Source: Pseudomonas sp. ML96 (lineage in GTDB: Bacteria > Pseudomonadota > Gammaproteobacteria > Pseudomonadales > Pseudomonadaceae). Taken from it: 64,000 nucleotides of DNA. The DNA lies in NCBI RefSeq assembly GCF_000761545.1, contig NZ_JPMY01000006.1, positions 186,001 through 250,000 on the forward strand. Direction: 5' to 3'. Shown here one piece after another: positions 17,208-26,552 of the stretch. The stretch's first letter is position 1, and the number at the start of each line of letters is the position of its first letter. The translations under genes and the position numbers were made by a program. The notes under the pieces are model-generated. The model was not told the DNA's origin. It made no database searches and was given only the letters and a program-made list of their open reading frames with translations.

Positions 17208-18817
17208 TGCCCATGACTCCGAACCTGTCGAAACGCTGTCTGCTGCTGGGCGTGACCTGCCTGCTCAGCGCCTGCCAGACCTTCATCGATGGCGACAAGC
17301 AGCTCTACGAACAGAGCGGCAAGATACTCGACGAGAGCGTGCGGCAGGCCGATGCCCAGCGCAAGGTGACCCCGCCGCCCTCGGTGCAGGCGGCCCTGCT
17401 GCCACCGCTGACTAGCAGCCTTTACAGCGGCGGCCCGCGCTTCGATGTGGCGGTCAAGGACATGCCGGCCCGCGACTTCTTCCTCAGCCTGATGGAGGGC
17501 GCAGGGCAGAACCTGGTGGTGCACCCGGAGGTCACCGGCAACATCACCTTCAGCCTGCGTCGCGTGACCCTGGAAGAAGTGCTCGCCGCCGTGCGCGACA
17601 GCTACGGCTACGACTACCGGCGCACCAGCTACGGCTACCAGATCCTGCCGAACAAGATCGTCACCCGCAGCTACGACCTCAACTACCTCAACCTGCAGCG
17701 CCTGGGCGAGTCGGACACGCGGGTCAGCTCCGGCCAGGTGGAGAGCACCGAGAGCGATTCCAGCTCCAACAGCAACAATAATGGCGGCAGCTCCAACAGC
17801 GACCGCTCGGTGACCACGCTCAACGCCAGCAAGGTGGTGACCACCAGCAATGTCGACTTCTGGAAAGAAGTCGAGGGCGTGGTACGTGCCATCGTCGGCG
17901 GCGAGGAAGGCAACAGCGTGGTGGTCAACCCGCAGGCCAGTCTGCTGGTGGTTCGTGCCAACAGCGCCGATCAGGAGAACGTCGCGCGCTTCCTCGAACA
18001 GGCGCAGCGCAACCTGCAGCGCCAGGTGGTGCTGGAGACCAAGATCCTCGAGGTCGAACTCAAGGACGGCTTCCAGGCGGGCATCAGCTGGGAGCAGATC
18101 GGTAGCGACGGCGGCGGCGCACTCGACGGCGATACCATCACCGGTCCCGACGGCATCGGCGGCGTGTTCAGTGGCATCCTTACCATCGGCGACTTCACCG
18201 GCCTGATCCAGCTGCTGCAGACCCAGGGCGAGGTGCGCGTGCTGTCCAGCCCACGCATCTCCACACTGAACAACCAGAAGGCGGTGATCAAGGTCGGTAC
18301 CGACGAGTTCTTCGTCACCGAGGTGTCGTCCAACAGCTCCACCACCACTGTCGCCGGCGTTACCCAGCCGACCCAGGACGTGACTCTGACGCCGTTCTTC
18401 TCCGGCATCTCGTTGGACGTGACGCCGCAGATCGACCAGAACGACGTGGTCACCCTGCACGTGCGACCGACCGTGAGTCGTGTACAGGATCAGAACAAGA
18501 CCATCGTCCTGGGCGAAGACAACGTGTTCAACCTGCCACTGGCGCTGTCCACCTCGCGCCAGTCCGACTCCATCGTGCGCGCCCGCAGTGGCCAGGTGGT
18601 GGTGATCGGCGGCCTGCTGCAGAACACCAACGAGAACAATGACGCCGAAGTGCCGTGGGCCAGCACCCTGCCGATCGTGGGCAACCTGTTCAAGCAGCAG
18701 CGCAAGTCGCTGCAGAAGAGTGAGCTGGTCATCCTCATGCGTCCGCAGGTGGTCACCGACGATGTCTGGCTCAACGAGCTCAAGCGCAGCGCGGAAACCT
18801 TCCAGGAGCTGAGATAA
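17204..18817 (+). CDS. mshL: MSHA outer-membrane secretin MshL
   Basis: 537-residue secretin lipoprotein forming the outer-membrane pore for the pilus. The lipobox LSAC places the lipidated cysteine at residue 24. Periplasmic N-domains follow (FDVAVKDMPARDFF, then the VHPEVTGNITFSL motif), interrupted by a Ser/Asn-rich loop near residues 180-205, then the secretin core. VRVLSSPRISTLNNQKAVIKVG and the C-terminal GQVVVIGGLL are secretin signatures. Its ATG overlaps the mshK stop (ATGATG). Confidence 0.95.
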   Translation: MMPMTPNLSKRCLLLGVTCLLSACQTFIDGDKQLYEQSGKILDESVRQADAQRKVTPPPSVQAALLPPLTSSLYSGGPRFDVAVKDMPARDFFLSLMEGAGQNLVVHPEVTGNITFSLRRVTLEEVLAAVRDSYGYDYRRTSYGYQILPNKIVTRSYDLNYLNLQRLGESDTRVSSGQVESTESDSSSNSNNNGGSSNSDRSVTTLNASKVVTTSNVDFWKEVEGVVRAIVGGEEGNSVVVNPQASLLVVRANSADQENVARFLEQAQRNLQRQVVLETKILEVELKDGFQAGISWEQIGSDGGGALDGDTITGPDGIGGVFSGILTIGDFTGLIQLLQTQGEVRVLSSPRISTLNNQKAVIKVGTDEFFVTEVSSNSSTTTVAGVTQPTQDVTLTPFFSGISLDVTPQIDQNDVVTLHVRPTVSRVQDQNKTIVLGEDNVFNLPLALSTSRQSDSIVRARSGQVVVIGGLLQNTNENNDAEVPWASTLPIVGNLFKQQRKSLQKSELVILMRPQVVTDDVWLNELKRSAETFQELR

Positions 18818-18821
18818 GGCG

Positions 18822-19748
18822 ATGTACGAGGCCTACTTCGGTCTGCGCGAGAAGCCTTTCGCGCTGACGCCCAACACCGGTTTTCTGGTGCAGCTGGCGC
18901 CGTATCAGGCCTGCCTCAATCTGCTGCGCGTGGCGCTGGGTGAGGGTGAGGGCTTCATCAAGGTCACCGGCGAGGTTGGTACCGGCAAGACCCTGCTGTG
19001 CCGTGCACTGCTTAACGAATTGGAGGGCGAGCGCTACCAGCTGGCCTACCTGCCCAACCCCGGCATGAGCCCGGTAGGACTGCGCCAGGCCCTGGCCCGC
19101 GAGTTGCTGATCGAGGGCATTGAGGAACTGGATGCACAGGGCGTGCTGGATGCCCTGCATCGCCGGCTGATCCAGCTGGCGGTCGAGGGGCGCAGCACCG
19201 TGGTGCTGATCGACGAGGCCCAGGCCCTGCCCACCGCGACCCTGGAGGCCCTGCGCCTGCTGACCAATCTGGAGACCGAGCAGGCCAAGCTGCTGCAGGT
19301 CGTGCTGTTCGGTCAGCCCGAGTTGGACGCCACCCTGGCGCGCGACGAGTTCCGCCAGCTGCGCCAGCGCATCACCTTCTCCTACCAGCTGCGCCCGCTC
19401 GATGTGCGCGACTGCACGCGCTACCTCAACGAGCGCCTGGCCGTGGCCGGTTATCGCGGCGAGCCGCTGTTCGCGCCGCGCGCCATCCGCCGTCTGGTAC
19501 GTGGCAGTGGCGGCATCCCACGGCTGATCAACATCCTCGCGCACAAGGCGCTGATGGTGGCCTTCGGCGAAGGGCGGCGGCAGGTCGCCAGCGAGCATGT
19601 GCGCCGCGCCCAACTGGACACCGAGGGCGCGCAGCCTTTCCTGCGCCGGCGCCCGGCCTGGTTCGGCTGGGGGCTGGCGGCGTTGTCGCTGTTGGTCGTG
19701 GTCGGCGCCTGGCCCTGGCTCAGCCAGTGGCGGGAGCTGCTGCCATGA
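18822..19748 (+). CDS. mshM: MSHA biogenesis ATPase MshM (ExeA/GspA-like)
   Basis: 308 residues. The AAA-type ATPase has Walker A GEVGTGKT at residues 50-57 and Walker B VLIDEAQ near 128. The start MYEAYFGLREKPFALTP is diagnostic of the ExeA/GspA/MshM family, which helps place the secretin. A C-terminal membrane segment (about 283-301) ends with only a short tail, so there is no peptidoglycan-binding domain as in GspA. Overlaps mshN by four bases (ATGA). Confidence 0.93.
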   Translation: MYEAYFGLREKPFALTPNTGFLVQLAPYQACLNLLRVALGEGEGFIKVTGEVGTGKTLLCRALLNELEGERYQLAYLPNPGMSPVGLRQALARELLIEGIEELDAQGVLDALHRRLIQLAVEGRSTVVLIDEAQALPTATLEALRLLTNLETEQAKLLQVVLFGQPELDATLARDEFRQLRQRITFSYQLRPLDVRDCTRYLNERLAVAGYRGEPLFAPRAIRRLVRGSGGIPRLINILAHKALMVAFGEGRRQVASEHVRRAQLDTEGAQPFLRRRPAWFGWGLAALSLLVVVGAWPWLSQWRELLP

Positions 19749-21106
19749 GCCTGGTCAACGACATGTTGCGCGACCTCGAGGATCGTCGCGCCGCGCCCAC
19801 CGAGCGTCTCGCTCTGGAAGGCCTGCACGCGGTCGACGAGGCCGGTGCCAGTCGTCGCGAACAGTGGGAGCGTCTGCGCCGTGGCTCCATCTGGTTCATG
19901 GCGGTGATGCTGATCGCCACCCTGATCGGCGTGATGATCGGCCGGGTGGTCAACGGCCAGATTCCCTGGGGCGGAGTGATGCCCAAGGCCGAGCCGGCGG
20001 TTGCCGTGGCGCCGGTGGTGGCGCCGCCGCGGTTGCTGGAGGTGCTGCCGCAGAACGATGCCCGTGGTCTGACCTTGCAACTGCTGCTGGAGCGTTCGGT
20101 GCCCTATCAGCGCACCGAGGAGGGCGGGGCGGTCAGCCTACGCCTGCCGGGTGTGGAACTGGTCGGTGGGCCGCAGTCCAGCCGCGTGCAGCGTAACGGT
20201 CGCAGCCTGTCCTGGCGGGTCGAGGCGCAGGGCAAGGATGTGCAGGTGCTGCTGGTCGGCCTCGGCGAAGGGCTGGAAGTGCGCGATCGTCTGGAGCCTG
20301 CCGGCGACCGCTGGATGCTGTGGATCGAGGTGCCGCTGAACGAGCCGGTGGCCGTCAACGAGGCACCGGTCGAGCTGGATCAGCTTCCCGCCGCCTTGCC
20401 TGCCGAAGAACGCGCGGCCGAGCCGGAGATGCCAGCCTGGGCCACCGCGCCTGTGCCGGCGGCCAAGGCGGAGGCGATTGCTCCCGTGGCCGAGCCCGCG
20501 CCGGTCAGTGGGCCGCCGGAAGTGAAGATCGAACCCTATCGCCCCGATGGCCTGGCCAATGCACGCCAGGCCATTCAGGCCGGTGACTACCGCAAGGCCA
20601 TTGTCGAGCTTGAGGCCCTGCAGAAGACCCGTGGTCGCGATCCGGAAGTGATGCGCTGGCTGGCCCGCGCCTACCTGGGCGATGGTCAGCAGGCGCGTCT
20701 GCTCAGCTGGCTGCCGGAGCAGCTGGCGAAGATGCCTCAGGACAGCGAGCTGCGCCTGCTGCTGGCACGCGCCCAGCTACAGGCCGGCGACACCATGGGG
20801 GCCGTGGCTACGCTGGAACAGAACGCTCCAGCGCTGGACCAGGAACCGACCTATCACGCGCTGCTGGCCGCCAGTTACCAGCAGACCGGGCAATGGCAGC
20901 AGAGCGCTGCGCTGTACCGGCAGATGGTCGCCCTGCGCCCGACCCAGGCCACCTGGCAACTGGGCCTGGCCATCGCCCTGGAGCAGCTCGACCAGCCGGC
21001 CGAAGCTGCCCGACATTACCGCCTGGCCCTGCAGGGACTGGGGTTGGACGAGAGCGCCCGGCGCTTCGCCAGCGAACGAGCCACGGCGCTGGGAGGCCGA
21101 GGATGA
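19745..21106 (+). CDS. mshN: MSHA biogenesis TPR protein MshN
   Basis: 453 residues. The start MSLVNDMLRDLEDRR is typical of MshN/GspB-like proteins. One membrane segment (about 49-70) is followed by a Val/Ala/Pro-rich periplasmic linker, an AMIN-like beta domain (about 95-200) and TPR helices (about 260-450). It probably partners MshM, as GspB does GspA, in secretin assembly. The ATG at 19745 overlaps the mshM stop. Confidence 0.87.
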   Translation: MSLVNDMLRDLEDRRAAPTERLALEGLHAVDEAGASRREQWERLRRGSIWFMAVMLIATLIGVMIGRVVNGQIPWGGVMPKAEPAVAVAPVVAPPRLLEVLPQNDARGLTLQLLLERSVPYQRTEEGGAVSLRLPGVELVGGPQSSRVQRNGRSLSWRVEAQGKDVQVLLVGLGEGLEVRDRLEPAGDRWMLWIEVPLNEPVAVNEAPVELDQLPAALPAEERAAEPEMPAWATAPVPAAKAEAIAPVAEPAPVSGPPEVKIEPYRPDGLANARQAIQAGDYRKAIVELEALQKTRGRDPEVMRWLARAYLGDGQQARLLSWLPEQLAKMPQDSELRLLLARAQLQAGDTMGAVATLEQNAPALDQEPTYHALLAASYQQTGQWQQSAALYRQMVALRPTQATWQLGLAIALEQLDQPAEAARHYRLALQGLGLDESARRFASERATALGGRG

Positions 21107-22839
21107 TGGATGAGGTTCGCCCCTCCGACTTAGCACAGCGCAAGATTCGCCTTGGCGACCTGCTGGTGCAGGCCGGGCTGATCAACGATGCGCAGCTGCA
21201 GCAGGCCCTGCAGGAACAGAAGCGCACCGGCTCCAAGCTCGGCCGTACCGTGGTCGACATGGGCTTCGTCGCTGAGGTCAAGCTGCTCACCGCGCTGTCC
21301 GAGCAGCTGAAGATTCCCTTCATCGAGCTCAAACACTTCAAGTTCGACCAGCAGTTGGTACAGACCCTGCCTGAGGCCATGGCCCGGCGCTTCCGCGCCA
21401 TCCCGCTGTCGCGCGAGGGCGGCGGCATCCTGGTAGGCATGTCCGACCCGCTCGACCTGTTCGCCCAGGACGAGATGGAGCGCATCCTCAAGACCCGCGT
21501 GCACCCGGCGGTGGTGCGCGAGGCCGAGTTGCTGGCGACCCTCGACCTGGTCTATCGGCGCACCAGCGAGATCGCCTCGATCGCCGGCGAGCTGGAAGGC
21601 GAGCTGCAGGACAGCGACTTCGACCTGTCCAAGCTCGGTGCCGACAACGTCAGCGACGCGCCGGTGGTGCGCCTGCTGCAGACGCTGTTCGAGGACGCCG
21701 TGCAGATGAAGGCGTCGGACATCCACATCGAGCCGGACGAAGGCGTGGTGCGCATTCGCCAACGTATCGATGGCGTGCTCAACGAGCAGGTGATGAAGGA
21801 GCAGCGCATCGCCTCGGCGCTTGTCATGCGTCTGAAGATCATGTCTGGCCTGGATATCTCCGAGAAGCGTCTGCCGCAAGACGGCCGCTTCAACATCCGG
21901 GTGAAGAACCGCGCCATCGATGTGCGGGTGTCGACCATGCCGGTGCAGTTCGGCGAATCGGTGGTGATGCGTCTGCTCGACCAGAGCGCCGGCATCGCCA
22001 GCCTGGATGCCGGCGGTATGCCGCCGGACATGCTGGCGCGCTTCCGCCGTCTGCTGCAGCGTCCCTATGGCATGGTGCTGGTCACCGGCCCCACCGGCTC
22101 GGGTAAGACCACCACGCTGTACGCCGGGCTGGCCGAGCTGAATAGCCCGGAGAAGAAGATCATCACCGTGGAGGACCCGGTCGAATACCGTCTGCCGCGG
22201 ATCAACCAAGTACAGGTCAACACCAAGATCGAGCTGACCTTCGCCCGCGTGCTGCGCGCCGCCCTGCGTCAGGACCCGGACATCGTGCTGATCGGCGAGA
22301 TGCGTGACCAGGAGACCGCCGAGATCGGCCTGCGCGCCGCGCTTACCGGTCACCTGGTGCTGTCCACCCTGCACACCAACGATGCGCTGACCTCGGCCAT
22401 GCGCCTGATCGACATGGGCGCCGAGCCCTTCCTGGTCGCCACCTCGCTTAACGCCGTGCTGGCCCAGCGTCTGGTGCGCCGGGTCTGCGAGAACTGCATG
22501 GAAGACCACCAGCCCGAGCCGCAGCAGATGGCCTGGCTGGAGAACCTGCACGGTGCCCCACTGGCCGGGCGTGCCTTCAAGCTGGGGGGCGGTTGCCACC
22601 AGTGCCACAACACCGGCTATGCCGGGCGCCTGGGCGTGTTCGAACTGCTGGAGATGGACGAGGCAATGGTCGCCGCGCTGCGCCGCAACGACCCGCACGG
22701 CTTTGCCGAGGCAGCCAAGGCCAGCGCCAACTACCGCCCGCTGGCAGCCTGTGCGCTGGACTACGCGCTGGCTGGCGTGACCAGCGTCGAGGAGGTGCTC
22801 AAGGTTTGCGCCACCCTCACCGATGAGGTCGTGGTGTGA
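21103..22839 (+). CDS. mshE: MSHA pilus extension ATPase MshE with c-di-GMP-binding N-domain
   Basis: 578-residue GspE/PilB-type hexameric ATPase powering pilus extension. The N-terminal domain (about residues 14-70) carries the tandem RLGDLLVQAGLI...L..AL..Q and KLGRTVVDMGFV...L..AL..Q repeats of the MshEN c-di-GMP-binding motif. Walker A GPTGSGKT is near residue 329, the Walker B region is DIVLIGEMRD, and a four-cysteine zinc site (CENC ... CHQC) is near 465-506. GGGAGG-type ribosome site; ATG overlaps the mshN stop. c-di-GMP control of extension is established for Vibrio MshE and inferred here from motif conservation. Confidence 0.95.
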   Translation: MMDEVRPSDLAQRKIRLGDLLVQAGLINDAQLQQALQEQKRTGSKLGRTVVDMGFVAEVKLLTALSEQLKIPFIELKHFKFDQQLVQTLPEAMARRFRAIPLSREGGGILVGMSDPLDLFAQDEMERILKTRVHPAVVREAELLATLDLVYRRTSEIASIAGELEGELQDSDFDLSKLGADNVSDAPVVRLLQTLFEDAVQMKASDIHIEPDEGVVRIRQRIDGVLNEQVMKEQRIASALVMRLKIMSGLDISEKRLPQDGRFNIRVKNRAIDVRVSTMPVQFGESVVMRLLDQSAGIASLDAGGMPPDMLARFRRLLQRPYGMVLVTGPTGSGKTTTLYAGLAELNSPEKKIITVEDPVEYRLPRINQVQVNTKIELTFARVLRAALRQDPDIVLIGEMRDQETAEIGLRAALTGHLVLSTLHTNDALTSAMRLIDMGAEPFLVATSLNAVLAQRLVRRVCENCMEDHQPEPQQMAWLENLHGAPLAGRAFKLGGGCHQCHNTGYAGRLGVFELLEMDEAMVAALRRNDPHGFAEAAKASANYRPLAACALDYALAGVTSVEEVLKVCATLTDEVVV

Positions 22840-24071
22840 GCCAGTTTCGCTACACCGGGCGCGATGCCCAGGGCGGCAAGGTCGTCGGCACTCTGCAGGG
22901 CGCCAGCAGCGACAGCGTGGCCAGCGACCTGCTGGCGCAGAAGATCACTCCGCTGACCATCGAAGAGCAGGCCGAACAGAGCGGCGAGGACGTGTTTGCC
23001 GCACTCAAGGAGAAGCTGCGGCGCAAGAGCATCGACCTCGAGGAGCTGATCATCTTCTGCCGGCAGATGTACAGCCTGACCAAGGCCGGCGTGCCGATCA
23101 TCCGTGCCATCGGCGGCCTGGCTGAGTCGCACCGCAACCAGTACTTCCGCGAGGTACTACAGGAGGTGCGTGCCGACCTAGAGGGCGGAGTCAGCATGGC
23201 GGTGGCACTGCATGCCCACCCCAAGGTGTTCGGCACCCTGTTCATCAGCATGATCAGCGTAGGCGAGAATACCGGTCAGCTCGACCAGGCCTTCCGCCAG
23301 CTGTCGAATTACTTGGAGCTGGAGCGCGAGACGCGCAAACGCATCACCCAGGCGACTCGCTATCCGTTGTTCGTGATGGCAGCCATGGGTGTGGCGCTGG
23401 TGGTGATCAACCTGTTCGTGATTCCGGCCTTTGCCAAGGTCTTCGAACAGTTCCATGCCCAGCTGCCCTGGCCGACCCGGGTGCTGATCGGCACCTCGCA
23501 GTTCTTCCAGGATTTCTGGTGGCTGATGCTGCTGGTCTTCGTCGGCGGGCTCTACGCCTTCTTCAAGTGGGCGGAAACCGAGGCCGGGGCGCTAAAGTGG
23601 GACGCGACCAAACTGCGCCTGCCCATCGTCGGCGGCATCTTCGAGCGCATCGCCCTGGCCCGTTTCACCCGCACATTCGCCATGATGTACCGCGCTGGTG
23701 TACCGCTGCTACAGACCCTGTCGATCAACAGTGCCAGCGTCGGCAACCGGCATATCGGCCAGGCCATCCTCGGCATGCGCGAGGGTGTCGAGCGTGGCGA
23801 GGCTCTGACCCGCACCGCTTCGGCCAGCGGGCTGTTCACGCCGCTGGTGCTGCAAATGATGGCGGTGGGCGAGGAGACAGGTGCACTCGACGACCTGTTC
23901 GTCGAAGTGGCCGATTTCTATGAACAGGAGGTCGATTACGACCTCAAACAATTGGCATCGGCCATCGAACCTATATTGATCGTGGCCATGGGCGGGCTGG
24001 TGCTGATCTTGGCCCTGGGTGTGTTCCTACCCATGTGGGAGCTGGCTTCCGTGGCCAAGGGCGGCGCGTGA
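22836..24071 (+). CDS. mshG: MSHA inner-membrane platform protein MshG
   Basis: 411-residue polytopic protein of the PilC/GspF family with two T2SSF domains (about 70-190 and 270-400) and three membrane segments (about 170-200, 225-245, 375-400). FCRQMYSLTKAGVPI and FTRTFAMMYRAGVPLLQ are the paired family motifs. It forms the rotor base on MshE. The start is a GTG overlapping the mshE TGA. Confidence 0.94.
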   Translation: MSQFRYTGRDAQGGKVVGTLQGASSDSVASDLLAQKITPLTIEEQAEQSGEDVFAALKEKLRRKSIDLEELIIFCRQMYSLTKAGVPIIRAIGGLAESHRNQYFREVLQEVRADLEGGVSMAVALHAHPKVFGTLFISMISVGENTGQLDQAFRQLSNYLELERETRKRITQATRYPLFVMAAMGVALVVINLFVIPAFAKVFEQFHAQLPWPTRVLIGTSQFFQDFWWLMLLVFVGGLYAFFKWAETEAGALKWDATKLRLPIVGGIFERIALARFTRTFAMMYRAGVPLLQTLSINSASVGNRHIGQAILGMREGVERGEALTRTASASGLFTPLVLQMMAVGEETGALDDLFVEVADFYEQEVDYDLKQLASAIEPILIVAMGGLVLILALGVFLPMWELASVAKGGA

Positions 24072-24586
24072 GCCCGGACTACGAGGCCGATTACTGGGTG
24101 CGTCGCTCACGCCTATTTGGCTGGGGGCTGACCCTGATCATGGCGACAGGTTTGTTATTGGCGCTAGGCTGGAAAATAGCCGAGGTCAGTGAAGAGCGGG
24201 CCATGCAGGCCACTCGCGAAAATCTGGCTGCCAGCCTCACGCATATGGCGGCGGAGCAGATGGCCAAGGACCAGTTACCGGACGCGGCCTGGAGGCAAAG
24301 GAATCCGTTCGTGCTGCTGCGTTGGCAGCAGGACGACTATTGCGGCGAGCTGGCCGTGGGTGATGAGCCGGAGGCCGGCTGCTGGTACTGGCTGCCGCAG
24401 CAGGCCTGGGTGTTATACCGGCCGCGCTTTGCGGACGGATGGACAAGGGAAGGGAGTGAGGTGCGGGTTTGGCGGTTGCTGGCGGTTCCCGATGTAATGT
24501 CGACTGCGTCACAATCGGTTCGCAATGCCTTTGCCCTGGAGCTTGAGGCGGTCCCTGCCGTGGAATTGGCCGCGCAAGGGTTTTGA
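24068..24586 (+). CDS. mshF: MshF-like MSHA biogenesis protein
   Basis: 172 residues from a GTG that overlaps the mshG stop. A short cytoplasmic start, one membrane segment (about 20-38) and a periplasmic domain with a helix carrying THMAAEQMAKD and a WYWLPQQAWVLYRP strand pair are visible. Assigned mainly by position between mshG and the pilin genes, which is where MshF lies in Vibrio. Sequence similarity across this family is weak. Confidence 0.65.
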   Translation: MSPDYEADYWVRRSRLFGWGLTLIMATGLLLALGWKIAEVSEERAMQATRENLAASLTHMAAEQMAKDQLPDAAWRQRNPFVLLRWQQDDYCGELAVGDEPEAGCWYWLPQQAWVLYRPRFADGWTREGSEVRVWRLLAVPDVMSTASQSVRNAFALELEAVPAVELAAQGF

Positions 24587-24603
24587 GTCAGAGAGGAAGC
24601 ACG

Positions 24604-25140
24604 ATGAAGAACAGCAAAGGTTTTACCCTGATCGAACTGGTGGTAGTGATCGTCATCCTCGGCATCCTCGCCGCGGTGGCGCTGCCGCGCTTCATGAACG
24701 CGACCAAGGATGCGCATCGCGCAGCCGTTGAAGGTGTCGCTGGGGCGCTGGCTTCGGCTGTGACACTAGTGCGTTCGCAATACGAGCTGAACCGCAATGG
24801 TGGTGTCAACGGTAACGGCTGTACCAGCAGCAATACCTGCCAGATTGATGTGGGTGGTTTTGGCAATGCTGATGTTGATGTTAATGCCAACGGCTGGCCG
24901 ATTGGCACTGGTCGGTCTGGTACGCCAGGCGCCAATGCTGCTATGAGTGCAAATACCTGCAACCAAGTGTTCACCAGCGTTCTACAGGGCTCTGCGCCTA
25001 CTGTGGGTACTGGCGGTAATGTTGATTACATAACCACTGGCACTGGCACTACCTGCCGCTTCACCTATCAGCTCGACGATGCGGACGATTTCATCGAATA
25101 CAACGCCAGCACTGGCGAAGTAACCAACACCTTTAACTAA
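24604..25140 (+). CDS. mshB: MSHA pilin MshB
   Basis: 178-residue type IV prepilin. Cleavage by PilD is expected after the Gly in MKNSKG, leaving FTLIELVVVIVILGILAAVALPRF as the conserved hydrophobic helix with Glu at position 5. The globular part has Gly/Asn-rich loops and four cysteines (two near residues 76-82, two later). First of the pilin genes; GAGGAAG ribosome site. MshB and MshA are close relatives and order is the main reason for this name. Confidence 0.85.
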   Translation: MKNSKGFTLIELVVVIVILGILAAVALPRFMNATKDAHRAAVEGVAGALASAVTLVRSQYELNRNGGVNGNGCTSSNTCQIDVGGFGNADVDVNANGWPIGTGRSGTPGANAAMSANTCNQVFTSVLQGSAPTVGTGGNVDYITTGTGTTCRFTYQLDDADDFIEYNASTGEVTNTFN

Positions 25141-25161
25141 TCCCAATAAGGAAGTAGACCC

Positions 25162-25650
25162 ATGAAGAGACAACAAAGCGGATTTACTCTGATCGAGCTG
25201 ATCATGGTCATAGTGATTCTGGGCATCCTGGCTGCCTTTGCTCTACCGAGGTTTGCCGACTTGAGTAGTGATGCAAAAAAAGCCTCCTTGAATGGTTTGG
25301 CCGGCTCTCTGAAGTCTGCTGCAGCTATTGCGCGTTCTAGTCAGCTGGCCAAGGGTTCTGCTTTGGGGGCCTCTGTGAACTTGGACGGTACAGATGTTGT
25401 GATGGTGAATGGTTATCCGCAGGCTCTTACCGCTGGTGCAGGTATCAGTGCGGCGGTAGGTATTGTTGATTCAAGTGACTACACCGCAACCGGCGGTGCC
25501 GCAGCTGGGGGCAGTACAGTTACCTACCAGTTAACTGGGAAGCTCAGCGCAACCTGCCAGGTCACCTATAAAGCGGCCACTGCAGGTACTGACAATACAG
25601 CGCCAATTACCGCAGCTCCGGTAGTGACCATTACTAACAGCGGTTGCTGA
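25162..25650 (+). CDS. mshA: Major MSHA pilin MshA
   Basis: 162-residue prepilin with leader MKRQQSG, then the FTLIEL helix with Glu5, and a globular domain rich in Ala/Gly/Ser/Thr. Two cysteines (about residue 131 and the last residue) can close the C-terminal loop. AAGGAAG ribosome site. Codon use is visibly less GC-biased than upstream genes. Position after mshB and low complexity suit the major subunit. Confidence 0.85.
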   Translation: MKRQQSGFTLIELIMVIVILGILAAFALPRFADLSSDAKKASLNGLAGSLKSAAAIARSSQLAKGSALGASVNLDGTDVVMVNGYPQALTAGAGISAAVGIVDSSDYTATGGAAAGGSTVTYQLTGKLSATCQVTYKAATAGTDNTAPITAAPVVTITNSGC

Positions 25651-25656
25651 TAGCGG

Positions 25657-26100
25657 ATGGAACAAACAGGGCGTGGTTTCACTCTGGTAGAGCTGATGCT
25701 GGTGATGGTCATCATCGGCATTCTCGCAGCCGTAGTGGGGCCGCGCTTCTTTGAGCGCTCGGTATTTGATCAGCGCTTGTACTACGAAGAGGCGCTGTCC
25801 GCCGTGCGCTATGGGCAAAAGCTGGCGCTGGCCAGCGGCTGCTTGATTCAGGTGAGCCTGAACAATGCCAGTGGCTATAGCGTACAGCGGGCCGCATCCT
25901 GTACCAGTGGTAGTTATGTCGATGTGCAGGGCCCGGATGGCCAGACTCCATATGCCCGGGCACTACCTAGTGGGGTAAGCGTCACGTCGACTACCTTCCC
26001 GGTAGTGTTTGGCTCCCAGGGCGAGCCCTCGACTGCGGCTGCCGCCACCATCAGTGGTTTCACAATCAACGTGGCTGCAACCACCGGTCTGGTGCAATGA
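25657..26100 (+). CDS. mshC: MSHA minor pilin MshC
   Basis: 147-residue prepilin with leader MEQTGRG and helix FTLVELMLVMVIIGILAAV. GspH/FimT-like features include RYGQKLALASGC. Two cysteines (about residues 68 and 88) may form a disulfide. Starts six bases after mshA and overlaps mshD by four bases. Confidence 0.85.
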   Translation: MEQTGRGFTLVELMLVMVIIGILAAVVGPRFFERSVFDQRLYYEEALSAVRYGQKLALASGCLIQVSLNNASGYSVQRAASCTSGSYVDVQGPDGQTPYARALPSGVSVTSTTFPVVFGSQGEPSTAAAATISGFTINVAATTGLVQ

Positions 26101-26552
26101 GGCGCCAGCGCGGTATGACACTGATCGAGTTGGTGATCACCATCGTGATTATCGGTATTGCTGCCGCTGCACTTTACAGCGCCATGGCGGCTATCGGTGG
26201 ACGTTCGGCAGATCCCATGCTGCGGCAACAGAGCCTGGCCATCGCAGAGGCGTACTTGGAAGAGATTCTTCTGCAGCCGTTCCTCGATCCAAGCAATGCC
26301 GTATGCCCGGCGGCTCCGGCCAATCGCTCCAGCTACGACAATGTCTGTGACTACAATGGCCTCAATGACAATGGCGCGCGGGATGCCCGTGGTCAGGCCA
26401 TTACGGGATTGGCTAATTATCGAGTGCAGGCTTCGGTGACTGCTCAAGAATGGGATGTTTTGGCTGCGGCCAACGTACTCTATGTGTTGGTCACCGTGAC
26501 TGACCCTGCCGGTCAGCAGCTGCAGCTCGGCGGCTACAGGACGCGTTATTGA
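26097..26552 (+). CDS. mshD: MSHA minor pilin MshD
   Basis: 151-residue prepilin with short leader MRRQRG and helix MTLIELVITIVIIGIAAAAL. The mature first residue would be Met instead of the usual Phe. A GspI/GspJ-like pattern (AIAEAYLEEIL) follows. The ATG overlaps the mshC stop. Confidence 0.85.
   Translation: MRRQRGMTLIELVITIVIIGIAAAALYSAMAAIGGRSADPMLRQQSLAIAEAYLEEILLQPFLDPSNAVCPAAPANRSSYDNVCDYNGLNDNGARDARGQAITGLANYRVQASVTAQEWDVLAAANVLYVLVTVTDPAGQQLQLGGYRTRY

Noticed and set aside
17150..18460. Antisense open frames across mshL
   Set aside because: mshL is a complete secretin with start and stop coupled to its neighbours.
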